Notes: a model not told the origin generated them from the sequence alone. Positions 19,295 to 28,699 are shown, counted from the first letter of the stretch. The stretch is 64,000 nt of DNA from Acidobacteriota bacterium (GCA_030550025.1 JAUQQC010000009.1:1-64000), one strand, 5' to 3'. A program made the numbers and translations.

Positions 19295-20443
19295 TCACAG
19301 CCGGTGGGCTGTGCCCCTATTCGAGGCCGCGCGCGTTCGCTCCCCTGCAGCGATGGTTTCGAAGAGGGCCGATTCCGTGTTGAGGGGGGAAGACCCCACG
19401 AGTGCCCCTCCGACTTCTTTCGCGAAGACCAGTCGCGTCGGATCCTTCGCGTCCACATCCACGATCACGACATCGCCCGTCTCGATCTGCCGCGTCGCCA
19501 CTAGATTTGAGAGCGGGAAGACCAGATATCGTTCCAGCGCCCGCCGGAGATGGCGCGCCCCGTATTTGTAATCGGTCCCTTCGCGCAGGAGCAATTCCTT
19601 GGCCGCCTCCGTGCACGTGAAGACGAACTTCGGCGCGGGAGATCTCATGATCCGTTGCTGAATGAGCTTCAGCTCGATCTCCAGGATTTGCCGTAGGTGT
19701 TCCTCCTTAAGGGAGCGGAAGACGATGACCTTATCAATGCGGTTCATGAACTCGGGGGAGAAGCGACGGCGAGCGGCTTCCAGAGCCGTGCGATAAATCT
19801 TCTGATCCACGACCGAATCCTGCTGCCCCTGTTTGGGGGCGAATCCGATCCCGCCGGAGATCAGCTCGGCCATCTCTTTGGCCCCGAGGTTCGAGGTCAT
19901 GATGATGATGCAACGGGAGAAGTCCACCTTGCGGTTATCTCCGAGCGTGAGCGTCGCCCGATCCAAGATGCCCAGCAGAAGCTGCCAGAGTGCGTCCGAG
20001 GCCTTCTCGATCTCATCAAACAGCACGAGAGTGAGCTTCAGCGTCTCCGTGTGATAACGATCCAGGTTCTCCTGGCTCAGAAGCGGCGGGGTCTCGCGAT
20101 GGCCGAGGTAGCCGGGCGGCGAGCCGATCAACTTGGCGATCTCATGGCTGTGTTGGAACTCGGCGCAGTCGATCTTCACCAGGGCGTTGGGATCGCCGAA
20201 CAGGATCTCCGCACAGGCCTCGACGAGGCGCGTTTTGCCCGATCCCGTCGGTCCCAGGAACAGAAGCGATCCGATCGGCCGCCCTGGCGGGCAAAGCCCG
20301 GAGAGATAGACTTGATAGAGATTGGCCAAACGCCGCACGGCCCGATCCTGACCGACGATGCGCTCCAGAAGCTTTCGCTCGAACTCCTCGACCTTCGGGT
20401 GCCGCCGTTCGGGATTGAGCAGAACTCGCGTTGGCGCCACCAT
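19295..20443 (-). CDS. Stand-alone ClpB/ClpA-like AAA+ ATPase (single D2 module)
   Basis: 382 residues, one AAA+ module of the Clp type. Walker A GPTGSGKT (64-71), Walker B LVLFDEIEKA (139-148), pore-loop region GYLGHRE, sensor 1 IIMTSNLG, FMNRID, and a C-terminal small domain with the sensor-2 Arg in YGARHLRRALER. It lacks the ClpB/ClpA N-domain, D1 ring and coiled-coil, and also the ClpX zinc domain. It could be a remodelling ATPase working with an unknown partner; no IGF/IGL-type ClpP-docking loop is obvious. The gene has its own promoter upstream. Confidence 0.8.
   Translation of the reverse strand: MVAPTRVLLNPERRHPKVEEFERKLLERIVGQDRAVRRLANLYQVYLSGLCPPGRPIGSLLFLGPTGSGKTRLVEACAEILFGDPNALVKIDCAEFQHSHEIAKLIGSPPGYLGHRETPPLLSQENLDRYHTETLKLTLVLFDEIEKASDALWQLLLGILDRATLTLGDNRKVDFSRCIIIMTSNLGAKEMAELISGGIGFAPKQGQQDSVVDQKIYRTALEAARRRFSPEFMNRIDKVIVFRSLKEEHLRQILEIELKLIQQRIMRSPAPKFVFTCTEAAKELLLREGTDYKYGARHLRRALERYLVFPLSNLVATRQIETGDVVIVDVDAKDPTRLVFAKEVGGALVGSSPLNTESALFETIAAGERTRAASNRGTAHRL
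19296..19313. terminator. Possible bidirectional hairpin between convergent genes
   Basis: CACAGCC (19296-19302) pairs with GGCTGTG (19307-19313), a 7-bp stem with a 4-base loop, immediately after frr. It has no T-run and overlaps the last codons of the ATPase gene, so it is only weakly supported. Confidence 0.3.
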
Positions 20444-20530
20444 GTTGCTTGTCCTCCCTCGCCATTCTCTTCGCGCTTCACCACCGCCTTAGACGTCGGC
20501 TCCGCGCGCGATGTTGCCTTCCAGAGGACG

Positions 20531-20561
20531 ATTATAGGAAGAGCGGTGCGCAGCCCGTCAA
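20531..20561 (-). promoter_or_regulatory. Promoter of the Clp-like ATPase gene
   Basis: On the minus strand TTGACG (20561-20556) and a perfect TATAAT (20536-20531) are 19 bases apart, about 88 bases upstream of the ATG. The spacer is slightly long but both boxes are strong. Confidence 0.55.
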
Positions 20562-20616
20562 GAACCAAGTGGGCGAGCCGCTGTGGTGGTAAGCCCCTGG
20601 AGGGGGAATTTTTTGC

Positions 20617-20643
20617 TTGACAACTCGTGATCTTGTCTATAGT
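20617..20643 (+). promoter_or_regulatory. Candidate promoter of the glycolipid cluster
   Basis: Perfect TTGACA (20617-20622) and TATAGT (20638-20643), but only 15 bases apart, so either a weak or an activator-dependent promoter. It would give a leader of about 220 bases before the ATG at 20869. Confidence 0.4.
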
Positions 20644-20868
20644 CTTTGCTACTCGCCGGCGTTCGGCCTCGCGAGCGCGCGGCTGCTCCGTGAACGCGCG
20701 GAGTCAAAAACCGGTCGATGGAGTGGAAAGCGTGTGTTTGCGAAAGCGACGAAGTGGGGAACCGTCCGCTCGCGGTGAGGGTCCCATTCTGATGATTCGT
20801 TTATGGAGTGAGCCTCACCCGCGGCCAGACCTTCGGCAGACGGGATCTCTCTCTCAGGAGGAGCGGCG

Positions 20869-21852
20869 ATGATCTACACCTACGCGAACATTCCCGCACG
20901 AATTGCAGCGACGGGTTCGTACTTGCCAGAGCGCGTGATCACGAACTCGGAGATCCTCGGGCTCGAAGAATCGGATGGGCAGATTCGGCGACTCCTGGGA
21001 GCCGTGGAACGCCGGGCGGTGAATGAAGATGAGGCCTGCTCGGACATCATCGTCAAGGCGGCGCGGCGGATTTTGGAAACGGCCCGCCTCTCGCCTGAGG
21101 AATTGGATCGCATCATCGTCAGTGCGACCCCAGGCGATTACCACGAGCCCTCGACGGCCAGCGTCGTTCAATATAAGCTCGGGGCCTATTGTCCGGCCAT
21201 AGACGTGGGCATGTCATGCGTCGGATGGGTTGCTGGGGTGGATTATGCCTTGCGCTGCCTCGCCACGGGAGAGCGGCGCATCCTCGTGCTGGCCGGGACG
21301 ATCGTCTCCCGTGGGAATCCCTTTCGTAATCCGATGCATCGGGCGATCTTTGGCGATGGCGCTGGCGGAGTTCTGCTTGAAGCCGCCGATCGCGGACATT
21401 TTTTCTCGGGCGGGCTGTGGACCAAGGGAGAATACTACGACGTGATCACCATGCCGCATGAGACGTCCTTGCATTCGCCCCGCATTCCGCCGGAGTATCG
21501 GGGGAGTTTCTACATGGGACGGCGCGAGATCATGTTCGAGGTCTTGCGCCATAATTTGGGGGCATGCATCGAAGGAGCGTTGCAAGCGGCCGGGATCTCG
21601 CGCGAGGAGATCGACGTGGCCTTCATCCATCAACCGAGCAAGCCGCTCTTTGAGGAGGCGGCGCGAGCGGCCGGCATTCCGCGCGAGCGCATCATCCAAG
21701 ATTACGAGCGCTACGGGAATACGATCTCGGCCGAACTCCCCATCTCGCTTGATGAGAACGTGCGTCGCGGTCGCGTGAAGCGGGGGGATAAGATCCTCAT
21801 GGTGACTTTCGGCGCGGGATTCAATGCGGGGGTTTTGGTCTTCGAGTATTGA
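20869..21852 (+). CDS. 3-oxoacyl-ACP synthase III-like (KAS III / FabH family) enzyme
   Basis: Thiolase-fold condensing enzyme, 327 residues. The catalytic triad is complete: Cys117 (DVGMSCVGWVAG), His254 (AFIHQPS) and Asn284 (YGNTISA), and the C-terminal FGAGFNAGVLVFEY is typical. It could start fatty-acid chains or, as a KAS III-like paralogue, transfer an acyl chain onto a specialised product. It is not next to other fab genes but heads a run of glycosyltransferase, methyltransferase and sulfotransferase genes, which favours a specialised lipid. AGGAGGAGCGGCG precedes the ATG. Confidence 0.83.
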   Translation: MIYTYANIPARIAATGSYLPERVITNSEILGLEESDGQIRRLLGAVERRAVNEDEACSDIIVKAARRILETARLSPEELDRIIVSATPGDYHEPSTASVVQYKLGAYCPAIDVGMSCVGWVAGVDYALRCLATGERRILVLAGTIVSRGNPFRNPMHRAIFGDGAGGVLLEAADRGHFFSGGLWTKGEYYDVITMPHETSLHSPRIPPEYRGSFYMGRREIMFEVLRHNLGACIEGALQAAGISREEIDVAFIHQPSKPLFEEAARAAGIPRERIIQDYERYGNTISAELPISLDENVRRGRVKRGDKILMVTFGAGFNAGVLVFEY

Positions 21853-21994
21853 TGCCTCTGCGGCGCTTGATGTCCGCGTCAGTCCTTAAGTCTGGGCGTC
21901 GGTCGGTCCCACCGAGGGTGGGTGAGCGTGCGGCGGCGAGCATGCGCCGGTCACACAGCGGCAGATGTCGCGCGAGTGAGCTTCGAGGGACCAC

Positions 21995-23290
21995 ATGAAG
22001 GGGCGGATCCTCTTCGCACCGGCCTCGACGGTCCTCGCCCACGCCGGACGCTGCCTGATGATCGCGCGTGAGCTGAATCGGCGTGGCCATCGCGTCCTTT
22101 TAGCAGGCGCTGCTCGTTTCCTTCGGGAGTGGGCGCTTCAAGACCCGCGTCTCGGCTACATCGAGCTGCCGGACATTCCGGCCGGCGAAGGGCTTCGCAT
22201 CCTGCGGTCGCTCTGGAAAAGACCTGATGAGCGGTGGCTCCAGGCGCATGTGCGCGCGGAGCTGGAGCTGCTGGATCGTGTGCGACCGGATCTGGTCGTC
22301 GTGGATTTTCGATTGACGATGTTCATCTCGGCGAGGGCGCGAAGAATCCCCATCGTTTCCCTTCTTGGGGGGCGATGGCTTTATCCCTATGCCGCCAAAC
22401 CCTATCGGGCATTTCGGACGGCGCCGGCCTTCTGGGTCCGGCGCTTGCTGGGGGAGCGCATCAGCGACGTGGTGATCCCCTGGGGCTTCCGTTGGCTCTT
22501 GCGCTATAAGATTCGCCCCTATCGGCGCCTGCTCGCGTACTACGGTTTGGAGCCTAAGCGCGATCTGTGGGAGCTTTTTCTGGGCGATCTGAACCTGGTT
22601 TTGGATAGTGAGCTTCTGGCGCCGACGCGACCGCTGCCGGAGAACTTCGTGCGCGTCGGCCCCGTACATTGGGAACCGTCGTCGCCGGAACCGGAATGGT
22701 TGGTAGAGTGGACGAGCCGACGCCCGGTCATCTACGTGACGCTCGGCAGCACGGGGCATCCCCAGTTATTTCGACGGGTGCTGGAAGTCCTCGGCCGCAC
22801 ACCGTATCGCGTTCTCATGACGACGGGGGGACAGATCTGCTTCGCGCCAGAGGAGATTCCTGAGAACGTGCGCGTCGAGGCGTTTCTACCCGGACGCTTG
22901 GTGATGGAGCGTTCGGATTTGGTGATCTGCCATGGCGGAGCTGGGACTATCTATCAGGCCATCGCCGCCGGGACACCCTGCCTGATCGTCGCCACGCATT
23001 TCGAGCAGGAGCTGCTCGGACAGGAGATCGAAGAGCGAGGGGCAGGGCGGCTGCTGGCCCTTCCCGAGGTCCTGGCAGATGAGACGCGGCTTCCTCAAAC
23101 TCTCGAGGAGATGCTCAGACATCGTGACGCGTACGCGCAAAACATGCAGAAGTTACGGCATGCCCATCGCGCCTTCGATGGAGTGAAGGCGGCGGCGGCC
23201 GCGATCGAAGCGTTTCTGAACGATCGGCTCAGGAATTGCGAGTCCGTGGGCGCAACAGCTCGACTTGTTCTTGGCACGGAAGGAGGATGA
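21995..23290 (+). CDS. MGT/UGT-type glycosyltransferase (GT1-like)
   Basis: 431 residues, GT-B fold. The N-terminal acceptor domain begins RILFAPASTVLAHAGRCLMIARELNRRGH. The C-terminal donor domain has VIYVTLGSTGHP, VEAFLPGRLVMERSDLVICHGGAG and TIYQAIAAGTPCLIVATHFEQ, as in nucleotide-sugar glycosyltransferases acting on lipids, carotenoids or macrolides. It is cytoplasmic or membrane-associated. It is the first glycosyltransferase of the cluster, 142 bases after the KAS III-like gene, with a ribosome-site-like GAGGGACC before the ATG. Confidence 0.8.
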   Translation: MKGRILFAPASTVLAHAGRCLMIARELNRRGHRVLLAGAARFLREWALQDPRLGYIELPDIPAGEGLRILRSLWKRPDERWLQAHVRAELELLDRVRPDLVVVDFRLTMFISARARRIPIVSLLGGRWLYPYAAKPYRAFRTAPAFWVRRLLGERISDVVIPWGFRWLLRYKIRPYRRLLAYYGLEPKRDLWELFLGDLNLVLDSELLAPTRPLPENFVRVGPVHWEPSSPEPEWLVEWTSRRPVIYVTLGSTGHPQLFRRVLEVLGRTPYRVLMTTGGQICFAPEEIPENVRVEAFLPGRLVMERSDLVICHGGAGTIYQAIAAGTPCLIVATHFEQELLGQEIEERGAGRLLALPEVLADETRLPQTLEEMLRHRDAYAQNMQKLRHAHRAFDGVKAAAAAIEAFLNDRLRNCESVGATARLVLGTEGG

Positions 23291-23294
23291 GGGG

Positions 23295-24560
23295 ATGGAG
23301 GGGCTCCTGTGGGCAATCGCCACGTTCTGGCTCACGCTCCTTATGCTCGGGATGATTCTCTGGCGATATCGGCTCTCTCTCGCGCCTGCGACGCCGATGG
23401 AACGAGATCCGGCAGAGGCGACTTCCGAGTGGCCTTTGGTCTCGGTGTTGGTTCCGGCACGGAACGAAGAGCATCGGGTTTTACGTGAGGCCATCGGATC
23501 GCTGCTGCGGCAAGATTACCCTCGGTTGGAGGTCATCGTCGTCAACGACCGCTCGACCGACCGCACGTTGGAGATCCTCAGAGAGATGGCGCGGTCGGAC
23601 TCCCGATTGCGCGTCATTGATGGGGAAGAGCCGCCTCCTGGATGGCGAGGGAAGCCGTTTGCGCTTCAGCAAGCGTTGGAGCAGGCTAAGGGAGAATGGA
23701 TCCTCGCTGTTGATGCCGACGTCATCGCCCATCCGGCTGCCGTGCGGACGGCGCTGGTGCTGGCGCGCGAGCGCGCGCTGGATGCCGTATCTCTACTGCC
23801 GAAATTCGAATACGTGAGTTTCTGGGATCGCGTCGTTGAGCCCCAGGCGTTGAATCTCTTGCGCTTGGGCATGCTCATCGCCGCCTGGCGGGAGAAGAAG
23901 CGTGGAGCCGGCTCGTCTGAAGGAGCGCGACGATGGCGTTCGTTTCATCCCCTGGCGCTTCTGTCGGCGTATGTGGGAGATTCGGGGTTCACCATCGGCG
24001 CGTTCACGCTCATGCGACGCGAGGCTCTGCGAGACATCGGTGGATACGCGGCGATTCGAGGAGAAGTGCTTGATGAGACGATCCTCGGCATGCGGCTGAA
24101 GCAGTGCGGCTATCGCGTCTTCGCCGTGGAAGGCGCTTCCTTGGTGCGCACGCCGGCGCGCGTGACGCTGGCGGAGATCTGGGAAGCTTATAGCCGTTCG
24201 ATCTGTTCGGCCGTCGGGCGAAGGTGGCTCGCCGCGCTCATCGGAGGGAGCGTGATCCTGCTGCTGGCTGTTTTCCCACCGCTGGTGCTCATTGGGGCTC
24301 TCATGGAGATCGTGAGAGTGGGAAGCCCTCCGACGCCGATAGCGATTCCGGCGGCTATCGCTTACGTGGCGATGGCCGGACTGAGTTTTCGATTGAGCGA
24401 GGCCGATCGGCTCACCCCGCTCTCGGCCGGCCTCGCTTTCCTCGGCTATGCGATCTTCGCAGCCATCGCCTTCGCCGTGCCGTGGCGCCTCTGGTCTGGC
24501 GCGGGCGTCATGTGGCGCGGACGATGCGTCTACGGGGTGGGGGAAGATGTATCGGGGTGA
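23295..24560 (+). CDS. Membrane glycosyltransferase family 2 (HpnB/CrtQ-like)
   Basis: 421 residues. A TM helix at about 3-22, then a GT-A domain (VSVLVPARNEEHRVLREAI, VIVVNDRSTDRT, VDADV), and three to four TM helices at the C-terminus (about 315-400). The segment GEEPPPGWRGKPFALQQAL resembles the loop of hopene-associated HpnB and carotenoid glycosyltransferases, so a lipid acceptor is likely. The ATG at 23295 is chosen for AGGAGG 8 bases upstream, overlapping the end of the preceding gene; a longer in-frame start would overlap that gene by 26 bases. Confidence 0.8.
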   Translation: MEGLLWAIATFWLTLLMLGMILWRYRLSLAPATPMERDPAEATSEWPLVSVLVPARNEEHRVLREAIGSLLRQDYPRLEVIVVNDRSTDRTLEILREMARSDSRLRVIDGEEPPPGWRGKPFALQQALEQAKGEWILAVDADVIAHPAAVRTALVLARERALDAVSLLPKFEYVSFWDRVVEPQALNLLRLGMLIAAWREKKRGAGSSEGARRWRSFHPLALLSAYVGDSGFTIGAFTLMRREALRDIGGYAAIRGEVLDETILGMRLKQCGYRVFAVEGASLVRTPARVTLAEIWEAYSRSICSAVGRRWLAALIGGSVILLLAVFPPLVLIGALMEIVRVGSPPTPIAIPAAIAYVAMAGLSFRLSEADRLTPLSAGLAFLGYAIFAAIAFAVPWRLWSGAGVMWRGRCVYGVGEDVSG

Positions 24561-24564
24561 GGAG

Positions 24565-25158
24565 ATGACGACCAGTCGAGCGTACTTCGAGTACCTCACG
24601 GGAGCGGGGTACCCGCGATGGCTCGTGCGCTTGGTCTTCGCCGTGTTGGAGCGGTCGTTTCGGCCTCATCTTCGGGAATTTCATGGGCGCGTGTTGGACG
24701 TCGGATGTGGCCTCGGCCATTTCTTCCGCCTCTATCCGGATGCCTTTGGCATAGATCACAACTTCTACTGCGTGCGATATTGCGTCGAGCGGGGATATCG
24801 GTGCGTGCAGGGCGACCTCTACCGCCTCCCCTTTCCGGCGGAATCGTTCGATGGCGTCCTGCTCTGCCACGTCTTGGAACACCTGGAGGCTCCGGAAGCA
24901 GCGCTGGAGGAAATCCATCGCGTTCTCCGGCCGGGTGGCGTGCTGAGCATTCGCGTGCCGACGGCGACGGGATTCAAAGTGGATCGCACGCACAGGACCT
25001 TCTTCGATTATCCGCGCCTGGTGCGCGTGCTCGCGCCGCGCGGATTCTCGATCCTCGCCAAGCGCTATTACCCGATCCCGTGGCGGTGGCTCGGCGAGTT
25101 GATCGTATACAACGAACTACGCGTTCTCGCTCTGAAACGAGACGCGACGACAGCATGA
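24565..25158 (+). CDS. Class I SAM-dependent methyltransferase
   Basis: About 197 residues. Motif I VLDVGCGLGHF binds SAM; then FDGVLLCHVLEHLEAPEAAL and VLRPGGVLSIRVP follow as in the Methyltransf_11 group. The substrate is unknown, but the neighbours suggest a sugar or lipid. The start is the ATG at 24565 (GGTGAGG just before it) or the in-frame ATG at 24547, which would overlap the glycosyltransferase by 14 bases. Its stop overlaps the next ATG (ATGA). Confidence 0.8.
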   Translation: MTTSRAYFEYLTGAGYPRWLVRLVFAVLERSFRPHLREFHGRVLDVGCGLGHFFRLYPDAFGIDHNFYCVRYCVERGYRCVQGDLYRLPFPAESFDGVLLCHVLEHLEAPEAALEEIHRVLRPGGVLSIRVPTATGFKVDRTHRTFFDYPRLVRVLAPRGFSILAKRYYPIPWRWLGELIVYNELRVLALKRDATTA

Positions 25159-26069
25159 AGACGATGGGGCCACGACGTGTAATCGCCGAGTGGACGGCAT
25201 GGCCTTCGGTCGCTCGGGCTTGGAGCATCGCGTCCGCCGTTATGGGAACGCTCAGAGAGAGTCAGGTCGTGTTCCTAGATGCGCGCGTGCGGCCGATCCC
25301 CCGATACGGCTATGGGAAGCCACCGCATGCCGCGCTCTACAAGGTCTTCGACCGGCAGCGGACGGCATATCGGGAGCGCTTGAGGAGCTTCTTGCGCTTC
25401 CGGGAAGAGCTGTGGGGCATCCCCATCGTCACGGGCGATCCGCAGGAACCGTGCTGGGGAGGGGGGAACCTCTGGATCCCGGCTTTGGATGCCGTGAGCC
25501 TTTACGCGTTCCTTCGCCTGTTCTCGCCGCGGCGATATGTCGAGATCGGCTCCGGATATTCGACGCGCTTCGCGCGTCGGGCCATTCGAGATGGAGGGCT
25601 CACGACGCGCATCATCGCCATAGATCCACGCCCTCGTGCCGCCATCGAAGCGGTCTGCGACGTCATCCTCCGCGAGCGCGTCGAAGATTTGGACCTTCGG
25701 CTCTTCGACGAGCTGGAGGCTGGCGATATCCTCTTCATTGACGGTTCGCACCGTTGCTTCATGAATTCGGATGTGACCGTTATCTTCCTTGAGGTCTTGC
25801 CGCGTTTACGGCGTGGGGTTCTCGTGCAGTTTCACGATATCTTCCTGCCTTACGATTATCCCCCTCATTGGGGGAAACGCTATTATTCGGAGCAGTATCT
25901 ATTGGCCGTATGGCTGTTAGCGCGTGAGCCGGGGATTGAGGTTCTGCTCCCCAATGCGTTCATCAGCCAGGATCCGGAGCTGTCGCAGGTGCTGGATCCG
26001 CTCTGGGAACATCCGGGAATGAAGGGGGTGAACCGAAATGGAGCCTCGTTGTGGATTCGCATCGCGTGA
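25155..26069 (+). CDS. SAM-dependent methyltransferase-like protein (Methyltransf_24 type)
   Basis: 304 residues. A central Rossmann core with YVEIGSGYSTRFARRAI as SAM motif I, IIAIDPRPRA as the acidic strand 2 region and DILFIDGSHRCFMNSD as strand 4. Proteins of this kind are common beside glycan and sulfotransferase genes; the acceptor is unknown. The start is fixed by the ATGA overlap with the upstream methyltransferase. The next gene starts 32 bases before its stop. Confidence 0.7.
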   Translation: MKTMGPRRVIAEWTAWPSVARAWSIASAVMGTLRESQVVFLDARVRPIPRYGYGKPPHAALYKVFDRQRTAYRERLRSFLRFREELWGIPIVTGDPQEPCWGGGNLWIPALDAVSLYAFLRLFSPRRYVEIGSGYSTRFARRAIRDGGLTTRIIAIDPRPRAAIEAVCDVILRERVEDLDLRLFDELEAGDILFIDGSHRCFMNSDVTVIFLEVLPRLRRGVLVQFHDIFLPYDYPPHWGKRYYSEQYLLAVWLLAREPGIEVLLPNAFISQDPELSQVLDPLWEHPGMKGVNRNGASLWIRIA

Positions 26070-26937
26070 GCGCGCGCCGGTGGCGAGTCTCTCGCAGGTA
26101 GACGTGGAACCCATTCGGACGTTGCAAGCGCCGCTTCTCATCCTCGGCATGCACCGTTCGGGGACATCGCTGCTGACAGATCTCCTGAGCGAGCTTGGCC
26201 TGATCACGGGGTGGAGTCTCAATAATGAGGAGTCGGCTTTTTTCCACCGCTTGAACCTCTACATCGAGCGAGAGACGGGAGGGCGTTGGGACGATCCGGA
26301 GCCGATCGCCCGAGCGGTCGAGGACCCCGCCCTCATGTCTCGCATTTTGAGGTTCCTGCGGCGGGAGGTCCTCAGCCCGAAGGTCGTCCTGTATTTCGGG
26401 GTGCGGCTCTTTGGGCGCTACCGGACGTTGGAGCGCATCGACCGGCCTTGGGGCTGGAAGGACCCGCGGAACACCTTCACTTTCGATATTTGGCGGCATT
26501 TGTTCCCCGAGGCCCGTATCATTCACATTTATCGTCATGGAGTGGATGTCGCAGCAAGTCTTCGAACACGGGAGTTGCATTCGCGCGTTCACGCCTTATC
26601 TCGCTATGCCTCGCCGCGGTGTCGTACGCTCTCTGGAGCCTTCAGCTTATGGCGCCGCTATGTGGAGAAGGCGTTCTCCCTTCAGCCGAGTGGAGGACAG
26701 AAGGCCATCTTCCACGTGCGGTATGAAGATTTGCTGAGCGATCCGGAGCCGATCCTAAAGCGACTTCTCGACTTTTGTGGGCTTCAACCCCATCCGAATG
26801 ATCTCCGCAAGGCTGTGAAGAGTGTGGATGGGCGGCGGGCCTTCGCTTTCCGTCAGGATTCGGAATTGCGGGCCTTTTATGAGCGCGTGAAGGATGATCC
26901 GTGGATGCGCTCCTTGGGATACGCCAACGTGGGGTGA
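26038..26937 (+). CDS. PAPS-dependent sulfotransferase family protein
   Basis: 299 residues. The 5'-phosphosulfate loop LGMHRSGTSLLTDLL (about 37-51) and a 3'-phosphate-binding segment IHIYRHGVDVAAS are recognisable. It probably sulfates a carbohydrate or lipid hydroxyl. It overlaps the upstream methyltransferase by 32 bases and a GT2 gene follows after 3 bases, indicating one transcription unit. Confidence 0.75.
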   Translation: MEPRCGFASRERAPVASLSQVDVEPIRTLQAPLLILGMHRSGTSLLTDLLSELGLITGWSLNNEESAFFHRLNLYIERETGGRWDDPEPIARAVEDPALMSRILRFLRREVLSPKVVLYFGVRLFGRYRTLERIDRPWGWKDPRNTFTFDIWRHLFPEARIIHIYRHGVDVAASLRTRELHSRVHALSRYASPRCRTLSGAFSLWRRYVEKAFSLQPSGGQKAIFHVRYEDLLSDPEPILKRLLDFCGLQPHPNDLRKAVKSVDGRRAFAFRQDSELRAFYERVKDDPWMRSLGYANVG

Positions 26938-26940
26938 GCG

Positions 26941-27861
26941 ATGGCGATTCGGTGCACGATCGTCGCTTCGATGTACAACGCTCGGCCTGATGTGTTGGAG
27001 GTGATCGAGCGCCTCTTCTTCCCGAGCTTGATCCGCAATGCGTCTTCACATTGGCAATTCCTTTTGCTCGACGATGCGTCCCCGCTTCAGGGGGAGACCG
27101 AACGCCTGGTCGCGCGATTCGCCCCGGACTTGCGCCGGGCGTTCGGCGACTTCCAATTCCTACGAAATCCTCGCAATTTGGGGTTCGCCGGAAGCTACAA
27201 TCGCGGGATGCGCCGAGCCGATGGGCAACACGTGATCCTTCTGAACGACGACGTCTATCTCCCTCAGGGATCGCTGGAGGGGTTGCTGGACGTTTTGCGC
27301 TGCGAGGCGGGAGCGGGACTGGTCGGCCCGGTGACGAATTGGGTATGCGGGTATCAGAACACGCGCCTTTTCCCACGCTTGAGGGATTTCTCGCCCTCGG
27401 AGCTGGAGCGCATCGAGGCATTCGCCCGCGAGTTGAAACGTCGTGTCGGACGACGCGTCATTCCCGTCACTCGGCTCATCGGGTTCTGTCTCGCCATCTC
27501 GGGCGATCTCATTCGCGAGATCGGGTATTTGGACGAGTCCTTCACGCACGGCCTCTACGAAGATGACGATTACTGTCTGCGGGCGCGGAAGGCCGGATAC
27601 CGGGTGCTTTTGGACGCTTCGACGTTCGTCGAGCATGGGGGACCGCGAGGCGGCGGTATGTCGTTTCGGCAAAATCTCCGGAAGACGCTGGCAGCAGCAG
27701 TGGCTAACGGCGTGCGTCTGGCGAAGAAACACGATATCCCCCTCTCCGCTCTCGCGCGACAGAGTCTGGAGGGCTTTTTGCAGTTCCTCCTGGATCGCCG
27801 TACCGTCACCGCTTATCTGAAGCCCTATCTGGCCGATGGGATGGAAGGGCACCATGTCTGA
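26941..27861 (+). CDS. Glycosyltransferase family 2
   Basis: 306 residues, GT-A fold. TIVASMYNA at the start, NLGFAGSYNRGMRRADG and the DxD-like LLNDDVYLP, then GFCLAISGDLIREIGYLDESF and YEDDDYCLRARKAGYR, as in rhamnosyl- and other surface-glycan GT2 enzymes. No TM segments, so it is cytoplasmic. Its end overlaps the following sulfotransferase by 8 bases. Confidence 0.83.
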   Translation: MAIRCTIVASMYNARPDVLEVIERLFFPSLIRNASSHWQFLLLDDASPLQGETERLVARFAPDLRRAFGDFQFLRNPRNLGFAGSYNRGMRRADGQHVILLNDDVYLPQGSLEGLLDVLRCEAGAGLVGPVTNWVCGYQNTRLFPRLRDFSPSELERIEAFARELKRRVGRRVIPVTRLIGFCLAISGDLIREIGYLDESFTHGLYEDDDYCLRARKAGYRVLLDASTFVEHGGPRGGGMSFRQNLRKTLAAAVANGVRLAKKHDIPLSALARQSLEGFLQFLLDRRTVTAYLKPYLADGMEGHHV

Positions 27862-28699
27862 GCGCGATATCGTCCTCACGGGGATTCCTCGATCGGGGAC
27901 GACGCTTGCTTGCTGGTTGCTCAACCAGCTCCCTGAGGTCGTCGCGTTGGTCGAACCACAAATGGGCGTACGATTTTGGCTGGGTCGCTGGGACCGAAGG
28001 TTAGCAAGCGCGGGCATTCGCCAATTCTTCAATAAGGTCCGCGAGCGCATTGCTACGGGGAGCACGGTCCCATCCTTCCACATTGATGGGGAGATCCCCA
28101 CGAATCCCGTGGAGGAGCAACGCGTCGGACGGTTGCGCCGCCCTGTGGCGCGACTCGGAAGGGTTCCCGTTGCGAAATCCCTCTCCGGGCGCTTCTGGCT
28201 CATCGTGAAGCATCCTGCCCCTTTCACCGTGCTCTTGAATGAGCTTGTGGAGCATTTTCCCGTATACGCCATCGTTCGTAACCCTCTGGCTGTCCTCGCT
28301 TCGTGGAATTCCGTCTCCCTTCCAGTGAATAAAGGACATGTGCCTGCGGCCGAGTGGTTCGATCCGTCTCTCCGGAGAACGCTCTCTCGGATCTCGGATC
28401 GGTGGGAGAGGCAGCTCTATCTTCTCGATTGGTTCTTCGAGACCTATCGGCGCATGCTTCCCGAAACGGCGATCCTTCGCTACGAAGACATTGTCGCCAC
28501 CGGCGGGCGCGCGCTCAGTGCGATCGTCCCGGAGGCCGCCGAGCTTAGCGTCCCTTTGCAGAGCAGAAACGCGAGTTCCCTCTACGACGCTTCGCTCATG
28601 CGCGCTCTGGGCGAGCGATTGCTCAAGACCGATGGAGCGTATTGGGATTTCTACTCGCGGGAGAGTGTGGAGCGACTGATTGCCGAGGTTAGCCGGTGA
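27854..28699 (+). CDS. Second sulfotransferase-like protein
   Basis: 281 residues. P-loop-like PAPS motif TGIPRSGTTLACWLLNQLP near the N-terminus and AIVRNPLAVLASWN as the 3'-phosphate site; FETYRRMLPETAILRYEDIV matches the conserved later motif. It is distinct from the sulfotransferase two genes upstream. The ATG at 27854 is preferred over an earlier one at 27836 because the overlap with the GT2 gene is then only 8 bases. Its stop overlaps the next ATG. Confidence 0.72.
   Translation: MSERDIVLTGIPRSGTTLACWLLNQLPEVVALVEPQMGVRFWLGRWDRRLASAGIRQFFNKVRERIATGSTVPSFHIDGEIPTNPVEEQRVGRLRRPVARLGRVPVAKSLSGRFWLIVKHPAPFTVLLNELVEHFPVYAIVRNPLAVLASWNSVSLPVNKGHVPAAEWFDPSLRRTLSRISDRWERQLYLLDWFFETYRRMLPETAILRYEDIVATGGRALSAIVPEAAELSVPLQSRNASSLYDASLMRALGERLLKTDGAYWDFYSRESVERLIAEVSR

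Larger units (their letters stand above)
20444..20868. other. Divergent intergenic region between the ATPase and KAS III-like genes
   Basis: About 425 bases without a believable gene. It holds the leftward TATAAT promoter and, further right, a candidate rightward promoter. A short GC hairpin (CCCCTGGAGGGG) followed by TTTTTT at about 20595-20616 lies between them. The last 200 bases before the KAS III-like start are a long leader with no clear structure that I can assign. Confidence 0.5.
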
